Assembly (NCBI GenBank): GCA_034520745.1 | Contig: JAXHNF010000001.1 | Location: 1-35,988 of the forward strand | DNA length: 35,988 bases | Direction: 5' to 3' | DNA from: Alkalibacterium sp034520745 | GTDB lineage: Bacteria; Bacillota; Bacilli; Lactobacillales; Carnobacteriaceae_A | Shown here: in pieces, positions 8,038 to 19,707 of the stretch | Layout: every line of letters starts with the position of its first letter | Numbering within the stretch: the first letter of the stretch is position 1 | Program-made: the position numbers and the translations under genes | Notes under the pieces: model-generated | What the model was told of the DNA's origin: nothing | The model's database searches: none | What the model saw: only the letters and a program-made list of their open reading frames with translations

Positions 8038-10769
8038 TCAAAGTACAATGCAATCTGCAGGTATAGATTTTAAATCGTAATGTCCGACGTCGATCAGGCC
8101 TGTGGTCAGCTGTTTGTTTCGATCCATCACAGAAACAGCCTGGAGTGCTTCCGGAAGTCCATCCGGATTTTTACCTCCGGCCTGAGCAAAGTCGTCACGA
8201 CCGCCACCGCCACCTTTAACGTAAGGTGAGACGGCCTTCGATCAGATGGCCTGCCTTCAACCCTTTGTCTATCGCTTTATTATTCAACGAAGCGATCAGG
8301 TTGACTTTTCCTCCGTCTTCTCTACCCAAGAACAAGGATGTCTGAGGCATCGTTTCTGTTCCGATTTGTCCGCCAGTTTCTCCAGCTGATTCATATCCTT
8401 CGCTCTGCATTCTTCTTGCCGCCATGACGTCAAGTCGCCCAGACGATTCCGCTTGGGTAAAGATATCTTCTGCCTGAGCATTCGCCAGTTTGGCAATGGC
8501 AATGTATTCGTTTGACCTGACTTAACCTCTTTCAATTCTTTCTGCAGCCCTTCGATCCTGATAGGAAGCTCAGTATGTGTCTGAAAGCTTCATCAGTTTA
8601 GATACTTGCTTGAGAATCGTCAGCTGTTCTTCTATGAAGCGGTAAGCCCCCTCGCTGGTCTGGCGGATGATTCGTCTGTTTCTGGACTCGATCCCGCTTT
8701 CGGTAATGATTTTGAACAGCCCCGATTTCAGAAGTTCTTTTCACATGTGTGCCACCGCATAGTTCTTTGGAGTAATCACCAATCATTACCACGCGGACAT
8801 TTTCCCCGTACTCCTCTTCCAAACAAGGCCATTGCGCCCATGTCCTTGGCTGTATCGATATCTGTTTCCAGTGTTTCGACGGCAATGTTTTCCTGTATTT
8901 TCTGATTGACGATTTCTTCCATTTCTTTCAGTTCATCTTCAGTCACTTGTCCGAAATGGGTAAAGTCGAACCGCAGCTGTTCATCTTCGACCAGAGAACC
9001 CGCTCGGTTTGCATGCTCGCCTAATACATCTTTTAATGCCTGATGAAGGAGGTGAGGTAGCTGCGCTCGATTGACGTCCTCATGAGTCGTTTGTCTATGA
9101 CAAGATGATAGGTTTCATCTCTCTGAAGAACATGTCTGACTTCTGCTTCGTGAACAGGCTGACCTTCAGGGCCCCGACTTCACGCTGGTCACTTCTGCCA
9201 TAACGGTCTGTTCACTGTTCAAGATCAGTCCACTGTCACCCATCTGGCCGCCTTTTTCAGGATAAGAACGGACTCTCGTTGAAAATCAGTCTCACTTTGT
9301 CCCCTGGCTGGGCAGTCTGTAACAAACGACTCTTCTCGGATGATTTTAACCAGTTCGCTTGTCACTTCGTCATTACTGTAGCCTGTAAAGTCGCTGGACA
9401 CAGACAGCTCATTCAGCAGTGAGGACTGAACGGACATCGAACCTTCTGCTTGACGGGCTGAGCGCGCTCTTCTCTCTGTTTCTCCATTTCGATTTCGAAT
9501 TCTTCGTAATTGATCTTCATTTCTTCTTCAAGAACGACTTCTTCGGTCAATTCGATCGGGAAACCATACGTATCATAAAGCTGGAAGACATCTTTCCCAG
9601 AGATCACCGTTTGTCCTTCGTCTTTCAGCTGATCGACGATTTCTTTCACCTTGTCCAAACCTGCAGACAGCGTTTCAAGGAATCTCTCTCTTCATTTATG
9701 ATCACTTTTTCAATCGAGGACGATATTTTCGGTGACTTCAGGGTAATGCTCGTGCATGATTTCTGCCAACAACGGGACAAGCTCTGTCAGGAACGGTTTC
9801 TCGATCGACAATCTTCTCCCGTGCATGACACTTCTTCTGAGCAGACGTCTCAGTACATAGCCGCGTCCTTCGTTGGAAGGGAGCGCGCCATCGCTTATTG
9901 CAAAAGCAAGCGTACGGATGTGATCTGCAATCACTTTGAAGCTGACTTTGTTTTTAGCATCTCCGTTGTAATCGTAACCTGAGATCTCCTCCACCTTATT
10001 GATGATCGGCATGAACAAATCGGTTTCGAAATTCGTCGGTGCATTTTGAACAACTGAAACGATACGTTCCAGACCCATGCCTGTATCAATGTTTTATTCG
10101 GTAAGGGTGTATAGGTATCGTCTGACTGATGGTTAAATTCCGAAAACACCAGGTTCCATATTTCCAGCCAGCGCTCATTCTCTCCGCCGGGATAATTTTC
10201 TTCATGAGCCTTCAGGCAGATCAGAAAAAGCTTCACCTCTGTCGTAGAATATCTCGGAATCCGGTCCGCACGGGCCTTCACCGATGTCCCAGAAATTTCC
10301 CTCTTCTTCTATGAGATGAGATTCAGCGATGCCTATTTTATCTTTCCAGATCGAATACGTTTCAGTGTCTTGTGGATACACAGTAATGTATAGTTTCTCA
10401 GGGTCCAGTGCCAGCCACTCACAGCCGGTCAGAAAATCCCAGGCCCATTTGATTGCGTCTTCTTTGAAGTAATCCCCGATCGAAAAATTACCCAGCATCT
10501 CAAACAACGTATGATGTCTGGCCGTAACTCCGACGTTTTCGATATCATTCGTTCGAATGCTTTTCTGCGAACTTGCGATCCTGGGATTATCCGGTTTTAC
10601 CGTCCCGTCAAAATATTTTTTCATAGTCGCTACGCCTGGAGTTTATCCACAACAGTGTGGGATCTTCTACTGGGACCAGTGAAGCACTCTTTTCAACTTT
10701 ATGACCTTTTTCTTTGAAAAAATCTAAAAAGAGCTGTCTCAACTCTGAACTTGATAATTCTTTCATCAT
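8038..10769 (-). CDS. alaS: Alanyl-tRNA synthetase, frameshifted
   Basis: Charges tRNA-Ala and edits mischarged Ser and Gly. Start at 10769 (MMKELSSSELRQLFLDFF) follows AAAGGAGAAATA. The class II catalytic core shows MKKYFDGTVKPDNPRIASSQ, TARHHTLFEMLGNFSIGDYF and GEGPCGPDSEIFYDRG. Next are the tRNA-recognition region (VIADHIRTLAFAISDGALPSNEGRGYVLRRL) and the editing-domain zinc motif in ELCGGTHV. The Gly-rich oligomerisation end (GGGGRDDFAQAGG) closes at YDLKSIPADCIVL. Around ten frameshifts are spread through it. About 910 codons. It is preceded by an alanine T-box and followed by ireB, a usual Firmicutes order. Confidence 0.95.
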
Positions 10770-10808
10770 TTATTTCTCCTTTGAACAAAATAGTGTTTTT
10801 TGACAATA

Positions 10809-11028
10809 AAAAAACTGAATAACCTACTACAGACAGGGACGAATGTTCGCGGTACCACCCTGTTTGCAATAACTTATTCAGTCAGCCATTACCTCTTGAG
10901 ACTTGTTAACGCCAAGTTACGTCATACTTTCATATGATCATTGAAAAAGGGAGCACTGATGTCCTTGATATTCTTTCACCTGTACGAATATCTCTATAGT
11001 TTTGCATCAGCAATATCCTTTTGTGAAT
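10809..11028 (-). promoter_or_regulatory. T-box leader (alanine) of alaS
   Basis: Riboswitch that binds uncharged tRNA-Ala and allows read-through into alaS. The minus strand carries the T-box core GGGTGGTACCGCG at 10848-10860. The terminator stem (CTGAATAA...TTATTCAG, 10814-10881) ends in seven T. In Stem I, AAAGG...CCTTT and CTGATG...CATCAG enclose an apical GATATTC...GAATATC hairpin. The 3' side of the loop between the two lower helices reads TGCTC, putting GCT (Ala codon) at 10954-10952 in the specifier position. The variable T in TGGTACC fits the A discriminator of tRNA-Ala. Confidence 0.92.
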
Positions 11029-11034
11029 GTTAAA

Positions 11035-11063
11035 AGTATAGCGCAGATCAGACGAATAGTCAA
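11035..11063 (-). promoter_or_regulatory. Promoter of the alaS leader
   Basis: TTGACT (-35) and TATACT (-10) on the minus strand, separated by exactly 17 bases. Transcription would begin near 11028, at the start of the T-box leader. Confidence 0.85.
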
Positions 11064-11094
11064 TATGCTCTCCGGAGCTGATCAGCGAAAATTG

Positions 11095-11116
11095 GAGTAG
11101 CCTATTTCTGGGCTAT
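11095..11116 (-). terminator. Weak terminator after yitT
   Basis: TAGCC...GGCTA stem over the yitT stop codon, followed on the minus strand by CTCCAATTTTCG. Short stem and a poor T tract. Confidence 0.35.
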
Positions 11117-12008
11117 TCAACATCATTCCACTCGGTTTCGTGTGCCGGAAAGTATTTATGCATCGAAAAGCCGCGTCCCAGCACTTCGCTTGCCGGCATT
11201 GCGACGACAAAGGCATCGGCGTCTGCTTTTAACACAGCTTCTTTGAGAAGCGTAAATTCTCTTTCCTGAATAACAGCCATCAGCATGTCTTTATCCGTGT
11301 TACCGTACCCGCCGCGTATACCCAGGTTCGTCACGCCACGTTCCATAGAATGCAGAATCTCCTGCCTGATATCCTCAGGATTATCTGAAATGATGAAGAC
11401 ATTCTTGTTCCGGTTGAATCCAAGCTGTACCATGTCGATCGTTCTGGAGACAATGTACGGAAGCGATCAGTGAAAACATCACTGTTTCAACGTTAAAAGC
11501 CAGTAAAGCGATAAGGATAACGACACCGTCAACTAGAATAGTGCTCAAACCCAGCTGAAGATGAAGGAACTGATACAGGATCTGAACGATGATACTTGTT
11601 CCCCCGTCGAAGATTTTGCACGGAAAACGATGCCTATCCCTAAAACCGGTGATCCCTCCGCCAAACAGAGCGGCCAGCAGGGGTTCTCGGGTGACAGGAT
11701 CCCATTCACCTATGAACATCAGAAAGAAGGGAATAAGCAGGCTGCCTCAGGATCGTCTTGTATCCCGCTTCTTTCCCCAGGAGCAGAAAGCACAGAGCCA
11801 GCAGGGGGATATTAAGGGCATACTGAAACATGGCAGGATCCCATCCGAACATGGCGTTGGCTGCAATCGACAGTCCGGATACGCCGCCCGAAACGATATT
11901 ATTGGGTAATAAAAACACCTGGAAAGAAACGGCCGCTAAAAACGAACCAAAGATTATATAAGCATAATCCACCGCACTTAATGTATATTTTTTTGCTACA
12001 CGTAACAT
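11113..12008 (-). CDS. YitT family membrane protein (DUF161 + DUF2179), frameshifted
   Basis: Function not established. Start at 12008 (MLRVAKKYTLSAVDYAYIIFG) follows AAGGAGGATATTCA. Five to six hydrophobic segments follow (IIFGSFLAAVSFQVFLL, NNIVSGGVSGLSI, YALNIPLLALCFLLLG, a shifted PLLAALFGGGITG, ILVDGVVILIALLAF). The soluble C-terminal DUF2179 domain reads FIISDNPEDIRQEILHSMERGVT, GIRGGYGNTDKDMLMAVI, EFTLLKEAVLKADADAFVV and ends HETEWNDVE. About 298 codons, typical. Two or more frameshifts near 11450-11720. Single gene with a possible TTGTAA/TAGAAT promoter upstream. Confidence 0.9.
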
Positions 12009-12169
12009 TGAATATCCTCCTTATACTTGTTTGTTGTCAACTCGAGACATTCTAACACTTAACATACACTGATTACAAGAAGGAGCTACTTGTTTTAAAT
12101 GTTAATCTTATCTTTCTTTTATATTATTTTCACGTATACTAAGCTTATAAAACAAGAATTGGTGATAAT

Positions 12170-13079
12170 ATGACTGAAAGACATTTGATCTTTATCGTTA
12201 ACGAATTTTCAACTAAAGGGAAAAAATCATCTCATGAAATCCGGCAGACCATGCAGCGCTACAGTAATGATTATGAAATCCACCTTACGCAGTATAAGCA
12301 GCATGCGACAGCTCTGGCTGAACAGCTGGCAGCCGGAATTCAAAAAAACTCGCTCATTGTAGCCGTCGGAGGTGACGGGACATTGAACGAAGTGGTCAAA
12401 GGATTAGTCAATGGCAATCATTCCCTGCCTCTGGCCTATGTGCCCACTGGGTCAGGCAACGACTTTGCCCGTTCAATGAACCTGCCTTTAACTATTGAAG
12501 GTTCTATCAGAAATATAATGGAAACAGAACAGCCGAAAGTCCTGGATGTGCTGGCTGGAAAGTCTGAATCTGAAGATATCGTAGCTGTCAACAGTATCGG
12601 ATTCGGTCTGGACGGCATGGTCATTTATAAAATCGATCAGACAAAAAACAAGCAGACGATCGGCAAATTTTCATATTTAGCTTCTGTTCTCTCAGCATAC
12701 TTTTATCAGAAATCGTTTCCGCTGAAACTGGTCATAGAACAGCAGACATTCACGTATAAAGATGCTATTCTGATCGTGTGTGCCAATAACAAGTTCTTCG
12801 GCGGCGGCATCCCTATTCATCCGCAGGCCGTTCCGCACTGACGGGATGATCGATTTGGTGATTGCCGAAAAAGTGACGTTCAGAGAATTGCTGAGAATCT
12901 TATTCTCAGTCCTGACGACACAAAATCATTTAAAACATCCCAAGCTGCACACCCACCGGGTTTCTTTCTGCAGTTTTACGCTCTATACCCCTCAGTATGG
13001 ACAGCGGGACGGGGAACTCATAGAGAAGAACGTTCAGCATATGTCTGTCCATTCGATCAGGCAACTCTTCTGGATGTAA
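12170..13079 (+). CDS. Diacylglycerol kinase family lipid kinase (YegS/DagK-like), frameshifted
   Basis: ATP-dependent lipid kinase, probably returning diacylglycerol to phosphatidic acid at the membrane. Start at 12170 (MTERHLIFIVNEFSTKGK). The nucleotide motif LIVAVGGDGTLNEVVKGL is at residues 62-80 and PTGSGNDFARSMNLP at about 92-106. VNSIGFGLDGMV and the metal-site-like CANNKFFGGGI follow. A shift near 12835 separates this from MIDLVIAEKVTF and DGELIE. The true end may be 13079 or, in another frame, about 13106 (LLDVSKKSDLII). TATACT at 12135-12140 is the likely -10. Divergent from yitT and convergent with recD2. I cannot separate DagB-like from BmrU-like members. Confidence 0.87.
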
Positions 13080-13081
13080 GT

Positions 13082-13118
13082 AAAAAAAGCGATCTCATCA
13101 TCTGAGGTCGCTTTTTTT
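13082..13118. terminator. Bidirectional terminator between dagK-like gene and recD2
   Basis: AAAAAAAGCGA-CTCA pairs with TGAG-TCGCTTTTTTT around a short loop, with A and T tracts on both sides. It serves both converging genes; the recD2 stop overlaps its right edge. Confidence 0.9.
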
Positions 13119-15523
13119 ACGGTCTAACACCTTCCATACCAATCATCGGATCGATCGAATTTGTTTCGACATCTGACTGGGGTAAGCACATAACTGTTCT
13201 GTGGCTTCTGTGGATTGCATCTTTTCCAACTTATCTACAGAAAGAGACGCTTCATTAGAAGTACCAGCAATACGTTCAGCCAGCGATGTCAGCCTCTCCG
13301 TTGTGTTTTCCGAAACACTCCGCACAAAAGCTGCCTGCTCGCCGCATATGAGCAGTGTCTGTGCGGCACGGGTAATGGCAGTATAAACAATGTCTTTTTT
13401 CAGCATTCTGCCGTAGCCGAATACCAGAGGAAGAATGACCATCGGGTATTCACTCCCCTGGGACTTATGGATCAGAGCAACGCAGTAAGACAGTGTGATT
13501 TTATTCCATTCGTTTCTGAGATAATCGACCTCATTTCCATCAAAGTCGATCACCAGTTCCTCCGCATTGTTCTGCAGATTCCTTTGAGGTGATGATTCCT
13601 GTGATGATGCCCATATCCCCATTGAAAACATTTCTCTCGGGTTCATTGATCAGCTGCAGGACCTTATCTCCAATGCGGTAAGACTTATCCATGAACACAA
13701 CTTCTTTTGTATTCTCTTTTTTAGGATTGAACAGATCCTGCAGACTCTTGTTCAGCCGGTCTATACCGGCATTCCCTTTGTAGATAGGGGCAAGGACTTG
13801 GATATCCTGAGCTGTGTAACCCTTTTCGATTGCTTTTGAAACCAGCAGTGACACCACATCAACGACCTGGTTCGTCCCGCACGGGAAAAAATTCCGGTCG
13901 TTTTTCTTAGCTGTAAAATCCTGAGGAATTTTTCCTTTTTTTATCTCATGTGCCAGTGAAACGATGGATGAGCCATCATCCTGACGGTATATCTCTGTCA
14001 GCTCTTTTTTCGATCATTTTACTCGCTATCAGATCCCTCAGGACTTGTCCGGGCCCGACAGAGGGAAGCTGGTCTTTATCTCCAACCATGATGACTTTCA
14101 TATTATCGGGAACAGCTTTCAGTAACTGATAGGCTAGCCAGGTATCGACCATGGACATTTCGTCGATGATCAGTATCGATCCTTTCAGCATACGGTCTGT
14201 TTCCTGAAGCGGATCGTCATCCGAGCCTGTCAGTCCGAGCAGACGATGAATCGTGCTCGATGGCAGGCCAGTCGTTTCTTTCATGCGTTTGGCTGCCCGT
14301 CCTGTCGGTGCAGCCAGAAGGATGGGAAAAGGTTCATTGGGGTGGTCTGCCGGGTCCAGACTTACCTCTTCCAGCTCAGCATAAATAGAAACGATCACTT
14401 CCAGAACGGTTGTCTTCCCTGTCCCGGGTCCGCCTGTCAGCAGGAATACTGGTGAGGTCAGCGCCTTTCTTACGGCTTCTTTTTGAGATGCGCCGAACGT
14501 GATCCCCCGGCGTTTCTCGAACTGCTTTATTTTCCTGTCAATGGCTGAAATTTTATATCCATCTTTATCCGACTCTGACATCAGGCGCTCCAGCGCACCC
14601 GCGATGCCCCACTCCGAAGCGTAGAGAGACGGCAGATAGAAACTGTTTTCTTCCTGGACGATATGCTGAGACTCGACCAGCAGAATAATATTCTCAGCGA
14701 TCAAATCAGGATCGATGACGAAGGGCCGGCTTTTTTCCAGTACAGCAATGCTGTTATTCAGCAGAAAATCCCGACTGGACATACGTGTCACCTGATTTCA
14801 TCGTCTGTTCTTCAAGAGTATAAACGATCCCTGCTTTGATCCGTTCGGGTGCATCCCCTTTGATGCCGATTTCCTCAGCTACAGCATCTGCCCGGGTGAA
14901 TCCGATACCTTCGATTTCTTCGATCAGACGGTAGGGATTTGACTGTATCACCGACAGGGTTTCTCCTTCAAACCTTTGATAGATCTTATAGGCAAGTTTG
15001 TTGGATATGCCGTAATTATTCAACGCAATAATGACTTTCTGCATCCCTTGTTCTTTTTCCAGAACAGAAAGGATCATGCCTTTTTTCACTTCATTCAAGC
15101 CGGGTATGGTGTCAAGTATCGTTTCGTCTTCCAGGATTCTGTCAAATGCTGTTTAATCCAAGTGTAGCGACTATTTTCTCAGCCGTCTTCTTCCAATGCC
15201 CGAAAGCGCGGACTGGACAGATAAGTAATGATGGCTTCTTCCGTCGAAGGTTTTTCTTTCATGTATTTTGTTGACTGAAACTGCAGACCGTATTTAGGAT
15301 GATCTGTCCATTTGCCGAAGAATTTATAATGATCCCCTTCTTGGATCTGACCGAAATTACCTGTGACGACAGTCTGAGTTTCACTGACTTCTGTATTTGT
15401 ATCATCTATTTTTACGAGAATGACTTTATAATAGTTGGAGGGACTGGAAAAGTAGATCGACAGTATTTCACCGCTGATATAGTCTTCTGATCCCGTTTCA
15501 TTTTTAAAATCAAGTTGCTGCAA
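13117..15523 (-). CDS. recD2: RecD2-type ATP-dependent DNA helicase (YrrC), frameshifted
   Basis: SF1B 5'-3' helicase in DNA repair and replication-fork upkeep, working without RecBC. The start is TTG at 15523 (MQQLDFKNE), chosen because GGAAGGAGG sits six bases upstream. Order: N-terminal OB-like region (ISGEILSIYFSSPSNYYKVILV), helix-hairpin-helix (NNYGISNKLAYKIYQRF, IEEIEGIGFTRADAVAEEIG), Walker A LTGGPGTGKTT, Walker B IIDEMSMVD, VMVGDKDQLPSVGPG, and the C-terminal HKSQGSEYPMVILP and DIVYTAITRA. A late shift hides the true end SIDPMIGMEGVRP, which stops at 13117. Four to five frameshifts, about 800 codons. Confidence 0.93.
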
Positions 15524-15592
15524 GGCAGATCCTCCTTCCCTGAACAGTTTATCTAATTCACTGACATTAATCTAGCTATTTAGACGGAAATT

Positions 15593-16350
15593 TTATTTTT
15601 CTCTCTGAACGACAGTCGGTGAAGCACCTTTCAGATCTTTGAAATTTCGGTTGAATGTGCGAAGTGTCTTGTAGCCGCATTTTCGGGCAATATCACTGAC
15701 AGCTTCATCAGTATTGACCAGCAGATACGCTGCCTGAGTCAGCCGGTATCTGTTCACATAAGTGGTGAATGTCAGATTCGTATAATGATAAAACAGTTTC
15801 GACAAATAGGCATAATCATATTGAATGGCTTTGGCCACGTCTTTTAATGTACAGTCCCCCTGATAGTGATCATCGATGTAAATGAGGACATTCTGAATGA
15901 TCTTCCTTTTAGATGACACTTTGATCCCCTCAAAAGCAGTGGAATGAATTAGTTTGTCTGCAGGTAGCTGTATAGCACAGCTTTTTGAAGCGTAACAGTC
16001 GTAAGGTCATTCATTGTCGGTATTTCTGATACCACGAACCGATTATTCATGGGTACAGAACTTTTATAAGACGAGAAAAAATGTCCAATCAGTTCGGGTG
16101 AGAAAATCATCACTCTGCACAGCGAATGATTGGGTGTGGCCAGTTTATGTAACTGATTGGGAAAGATGAAGACCGCGTCGTTCTCTTTCAATAAATAATC
16201 TTTTTCTTCAACTGATATGACCATTTCACCCTTCTCCACCACAACGATTTCATATGCGCGGTGAAAATGCAGCGGAAAATTCAAATCCGTCAATGAGGAA
16301 TAGTTGAATAGTTCCTCCCCCTCCATGCCGTACTGCTCAAACAAATACAC
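15593..16350 (-). CDS. AraC family transcriptional regulator, frameshifted
   Basis: Sugar-responsive type activator with an N-terminal cupin ligand domain (LNFPLHFHRAYEIVVVEKGEM, LLKENDAVFIFPNQLHKL) and a C-terminal double HTH (GDCTLKDVAKAIQYDYAYLS, LFYHYTNLTFTTYVNRYRL, SDIARKCGYKTLRTFNRNFK, GASPTVVQ). Start is GTG at 16350 after AGGGAGG. One frameshift near 15945 splits the two domains. About 252 residues. It is divergent from the beta-xylosidase gene and shares a 114-base intergenic region with it, so it probably controls that gene. Ligand unknown, plausibly a xylo-oligosaccharide or xylose. Confidence 0.9.
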
Positions 16351-16387
16351 TCTGTCAGCCTCCCTGAATCACTGAATATCGTCTACT

Positions 16388-16434
16388 AGTATACTACAAA
16401 ATGGATAGAATAAACATCTTTTCATCGTTATACT
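16388..16434. promoter_or_regulatory. Divergent promoter region of araC-like gene and xylosidase gene
   Basis: TATACT occurs on the minus strand at 16393-16388 facing the AraC-type gene, and on the plus strand at 16429-16434 facing the xylosidase. Neither has a good -35, which fits activator-dependent promoters. No clear catabolite-responsive element was seen. Confidence 0.4.
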
Positions 16435-16464
16435 GAACTTAAACACAAAGGAGGAAAGAATCAT

Positions 16465-18389
16465 ATGGTAAAAACTTATCATGTCGCAAAAAATGGCTCT
16501 GATATGAATGAAGGAACAGAAGAACATCCTTTTCTGACTATCAGCAAAGCTGCTTCACTGGCTATTGCAGGCGATACCGTAATTGTTCATAAAGGCGTTT
16601 ACCGGGAATGGGTCGACCCTCAGAATCCGGGTTTAAGCAATACGCGGCGCATAACATTTGAGGCTGCCGAAAATGAAAAAGTGATCATCAAGGGATCAGA
16701 AATCATCGATAACTGGGAGAACATTGGCGGAACGGTCTGGAAAGCCGTCGTATCGAATGACGTATTCAACGGTTTCAATCCCTTTGCTGAAGAAATATTT
16801 GGAGACTGGCTCTATGCAACGACTCCTCCGAAACATCTGGGCGATGTTTTATCTGAACGGCATGTCATTTTACGAAGCAGACACTCTGGAATCATGCCGA
16901 GATGCAGCAGTGAAAACAGAAGTGGTAGACAGCTGGACCAAAAAAACTGTTCCAGTTGTCAGTAAAGAACAGACCAAATATTTATGGTATAGCGAAGTCA
17001 ATTCGGATGCCACCACTATTTATGCTAATTTTCATGATCATGACCCAAATGACGAACTTGTCGAGATCAATGTCAGAAGAAGCTGTTTCTTCCCACGCCG
17101 GACTGGGATCGATTACATCACGGTCAGAGGATTTGAAATGGCTCACGCAGCAACCCCATGGACCCCTCCGACAGCTGACCAGCCGGGACTTATTGGTCCG
17201 CACTGGAGCAAAGGATGGATCATCGAAGACAACGTCATCCACGATGCCAAAACAAGTGCCGTAAGTATCGGTAAGGAGATTTCGACCGGCCAGAATTTCA
17301 GATCCACACGCAAAGACAAGCCCGGTTATCAGTATCAGCTGGAAGCTGTCTTTAATGCAGCAGAGATCGGATGGAGCAAGGAAAAAGTCGGCTCTCACAC
17401 TATCCGACGTAATACCATCTATGACTGCGGACAAAACGGGATAGTCGGTCACTTGGGATGTATCTTTAGTGAGATATACGACAATCATATCCATCATATA
17501 GCTCTGAAGCGGGAATTTTACGGTCACGAAATAGCTGGTATCAAACTGCATGCAGCCATCGATGTTGAAATAACCAATAATCTGATCGATGACCGTCTCT
17601 GGCACATGGTTAGACTGGCAGACACAGGGAACGCGTGTGAGTTCCAATAGCTTCTACCACAACAACCGTGACTTGTTCATCGAAGTCAGCCATGGTCCGT
17701 ATATCGTCGACCATAACATCCTGGCCTCAGATTATGCTCTCGACAATCTGGCCCAGGGCGGTGCCTACATCAACAACCTCATTGCAGGCAAAATGAATCA
17801 CCGCAAAGTACTGAACCGTTCGACCCCTTACCACCGACCGCATAGTACAAAACTTGCCGGTTTTGCGGTCGTCCAAGGCGGCGATGACCGTTTCTACAAC
17901 AATATCTTTATTGGAAAAGAAAATCTGGATGGCGTAGGAACAAACCATTTTAACGGCTATTCAACATCGATGGAGGAATACTTGACTTTGGTCCATTCTA
18001 AACCCGGAGATGTGGAGATTTTTCTAAATAATGAACAGCCTGTTTATATCGATCATAACTTATATTTGAATGGTGCGGAGGCTTTTGAAAGAGAAGAAAC
18101 CAAAGGCATTGAGAAGACATTCGATCTGATTTGACGATACAAGAGCGAAACGGTGAGGTCTGGATCAGTTTTGATCTGCCTGATATAGTCGATCGATTGA
18201 AAGGCGATATACATGGCACACATTCTCTAGGCCGGGCCCGTTTGGTCAATGCTGACTTCGAAGATAAACAAGGGCAGCCTTTAACGCTGGATACTGATTT
18301 CTCGGGAGACAGAAAAGGCAAAAATTCTGAACCGATGTCCCTTCAATTCTATTACAAGCGGAAAAAACAGCTTTAAAATCTGGGGTTAA
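16465..18389 (+). CDS. GH120 family beta-xylosidase, frameshifted
   Basis: Right-handed beta-helix glycoside hydrolase that releases xylose from the non-reducing end of xylo-oligosaccharides. Start ATG at 16465 follows AAAGGAGGAAAGAATCAT. No signal peptide, so cytosolic. It resembles the Thermoanaerobacterium GH120 enzyme throughout: YHVAKNGSDMNEGT, GVYREWVDPQNPGLS, ITVRGFEMAHAATPWTPPTA, WSKGWIIEDNVIHDAKTSAV, LKREFYGHEIAGIKLHAAID. The expected nucleophile Asp is in WLDWQTQGTRVS and the acid/base Glu in DLFIEVSHGP. Shifts near 16850 (extra T), 17600, 18125 and 18360; the corrected end is KNSFKIWG, stop at 18387-18389. About 640 residues. No sugar transporter is adjacent. Confidence 0.92.
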
Positions 18390-18430
18390 AAAAGGAACGC
18401 TTCGTCCATTCTGGACAAGGCGTTCCTTTT
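18389..18430. terminator. Bidirectional terminator between xylosidase gene and mnmA
   Basis: AAAAGGAACGC...GTCC pairs with GGAC...GCGTTCCTTTT. A and T tracts flank both sides and the two genes converge here. Confidence 0.9.
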
Positions 18431-18433
18431 CCA

Positions 18434-19599
18434 TTAAACATACTGCAGCAGATCGGATCTTTTATAAGCCCGGTCGATCGTACCGCCGCCCAGGCATTCT
18501 TCTCCATCATATAACACGATGGCCTGTCCGGGAGTGATCGCACGCGCCGGTTCGTCAAATACAACGACAGCCGTATTATCCTCTTTGTCCAGATGAACAG
18601 TCACACCGACGTCTTTCTGTCTGTACCTGAATTTGGCCGTACACGTGAATGTCTCGGGGAACTCTTTACATCTGTCGTAAAGGAGAACCTGAGTCTCGCT
18701 TCCAGGCGCGGCTGGCGTACAGATGCGGATAATGAGTAAAGCCCTGTCCGACGATCAGTTCATTATTTTCAAGGTTTTTACCGATAACAAACCAAGGTTC
18801 GTTCGACTCGCCTGTGCCGCCGATACCCAGTCCTTTTCTCTGTCCGATAGTATAGTACATCAGCCCATCGTGACGTCCCATGACTTCACCGTCTTCGGTC
18901 AGCATATCTCCAGGTTGTGCCGGCAGAAGAATTCGTCAGAAACTCTTTGAAGTCTCTTCGCCGATGAAAAGCCAGATGCCGGGTCGACCTTTTTTCTTTG
19001 CCGTGGAATGTCTGGCTTCCTTCGCGCGCCATTGACCTCATGCTTTCGTCCATTCTCCTGAGTGGGAAATATGCGAACTCTTTTCAAGCTGATCCCGAGA
19101 AAGCCGATCGAGGAAATAAAGCTCTGATCCTTATTAGAATCGATCTCCGCGCAGCCATGTGCGCTGTGCCATCCTCGTCACGTCTTACACGGGCATAATG
19201 TCCAGTAGCCACATATTCAGCTCCGAGACTCATTGCATAGTCAAGAAAGGCCTTGAACTTTATTTCTTTGTTACACATCACATCGGGATTCGGTGTGCGG
19301 CCTTTTTTGTATTCATCCAGAAAATACTGAAAGACTTTGTCCCAGTATTCTTTTTCAAAACTCATCGAACAGTAAGGGATACCTATTTTGTTGGCGCGCA
19401 CAAGTGCCACGTCTTTATAGTCCTCTGTAGCGGTACAGACTCCATTCTCGTCTGTATCGTCCCAGTTTTTCATAAAAACGCCAATTACATCATACCCCTG
19501 TTCTTTGAGGAGGAGTGCAGTAACGGATGAATCGACCCGACCCGCTCGATACCCACGACCACTCTCGGTTTTGTTTCTTGACTACTTCTTCACCATCAT
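18434..19599 (-). CDS. mnmA: tRNA-specific 2-thiouridylase MnmA, frameshifted
   Basis: Thiolates U34 at C2 in tRNA-Lys, -Glu and -Gln, taking sulfur from a cysteine desulfurase. The PP-loop region near 19540 is shifted (RVDSSV then ALLLKEQGYDVIGVFMKNWDD). TDENGVCTATEDYKDV, IGIPYCSMSFEKEYWDKVF, and RTPNPDVMCNKEIKFKAFL with the catalytic Cys follow. Next are GAEYVATGHYARV, DGEVMGRHDGLMYYTIGQRKG and a C-terminus ending LLQYV. About 388 codons counted over indels, slightly above the usual 370. Start at 19599 or 19596 is likely; the ribosome binding site is weak. Sits next to the cysteine desulfurase operon. Confidence 0.93.
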
Positions 19600-19707
19600 T
19601 TCTGCAAAATATTCTGTACTCACAACGAATTGAAGGTTCGCATGTTTCCAGTCTGTTACATTACACCGTCTAAATCAAATAAATCAAGGGATAGAAAGAA
19701 TTGTTAA

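Noticed and set aside
9419..9982. 187-codon frame on the + strand
   Set aside because: Lies antisense to clear alaS sequence, has no ribosome binding site, and its composition is that of a complement of a coding strand.
16982..17647. 221-codon frame on the minus strand
   Set aside because: Antisense to the conserved middle of the GH120 enzyme; no start signal or family features.
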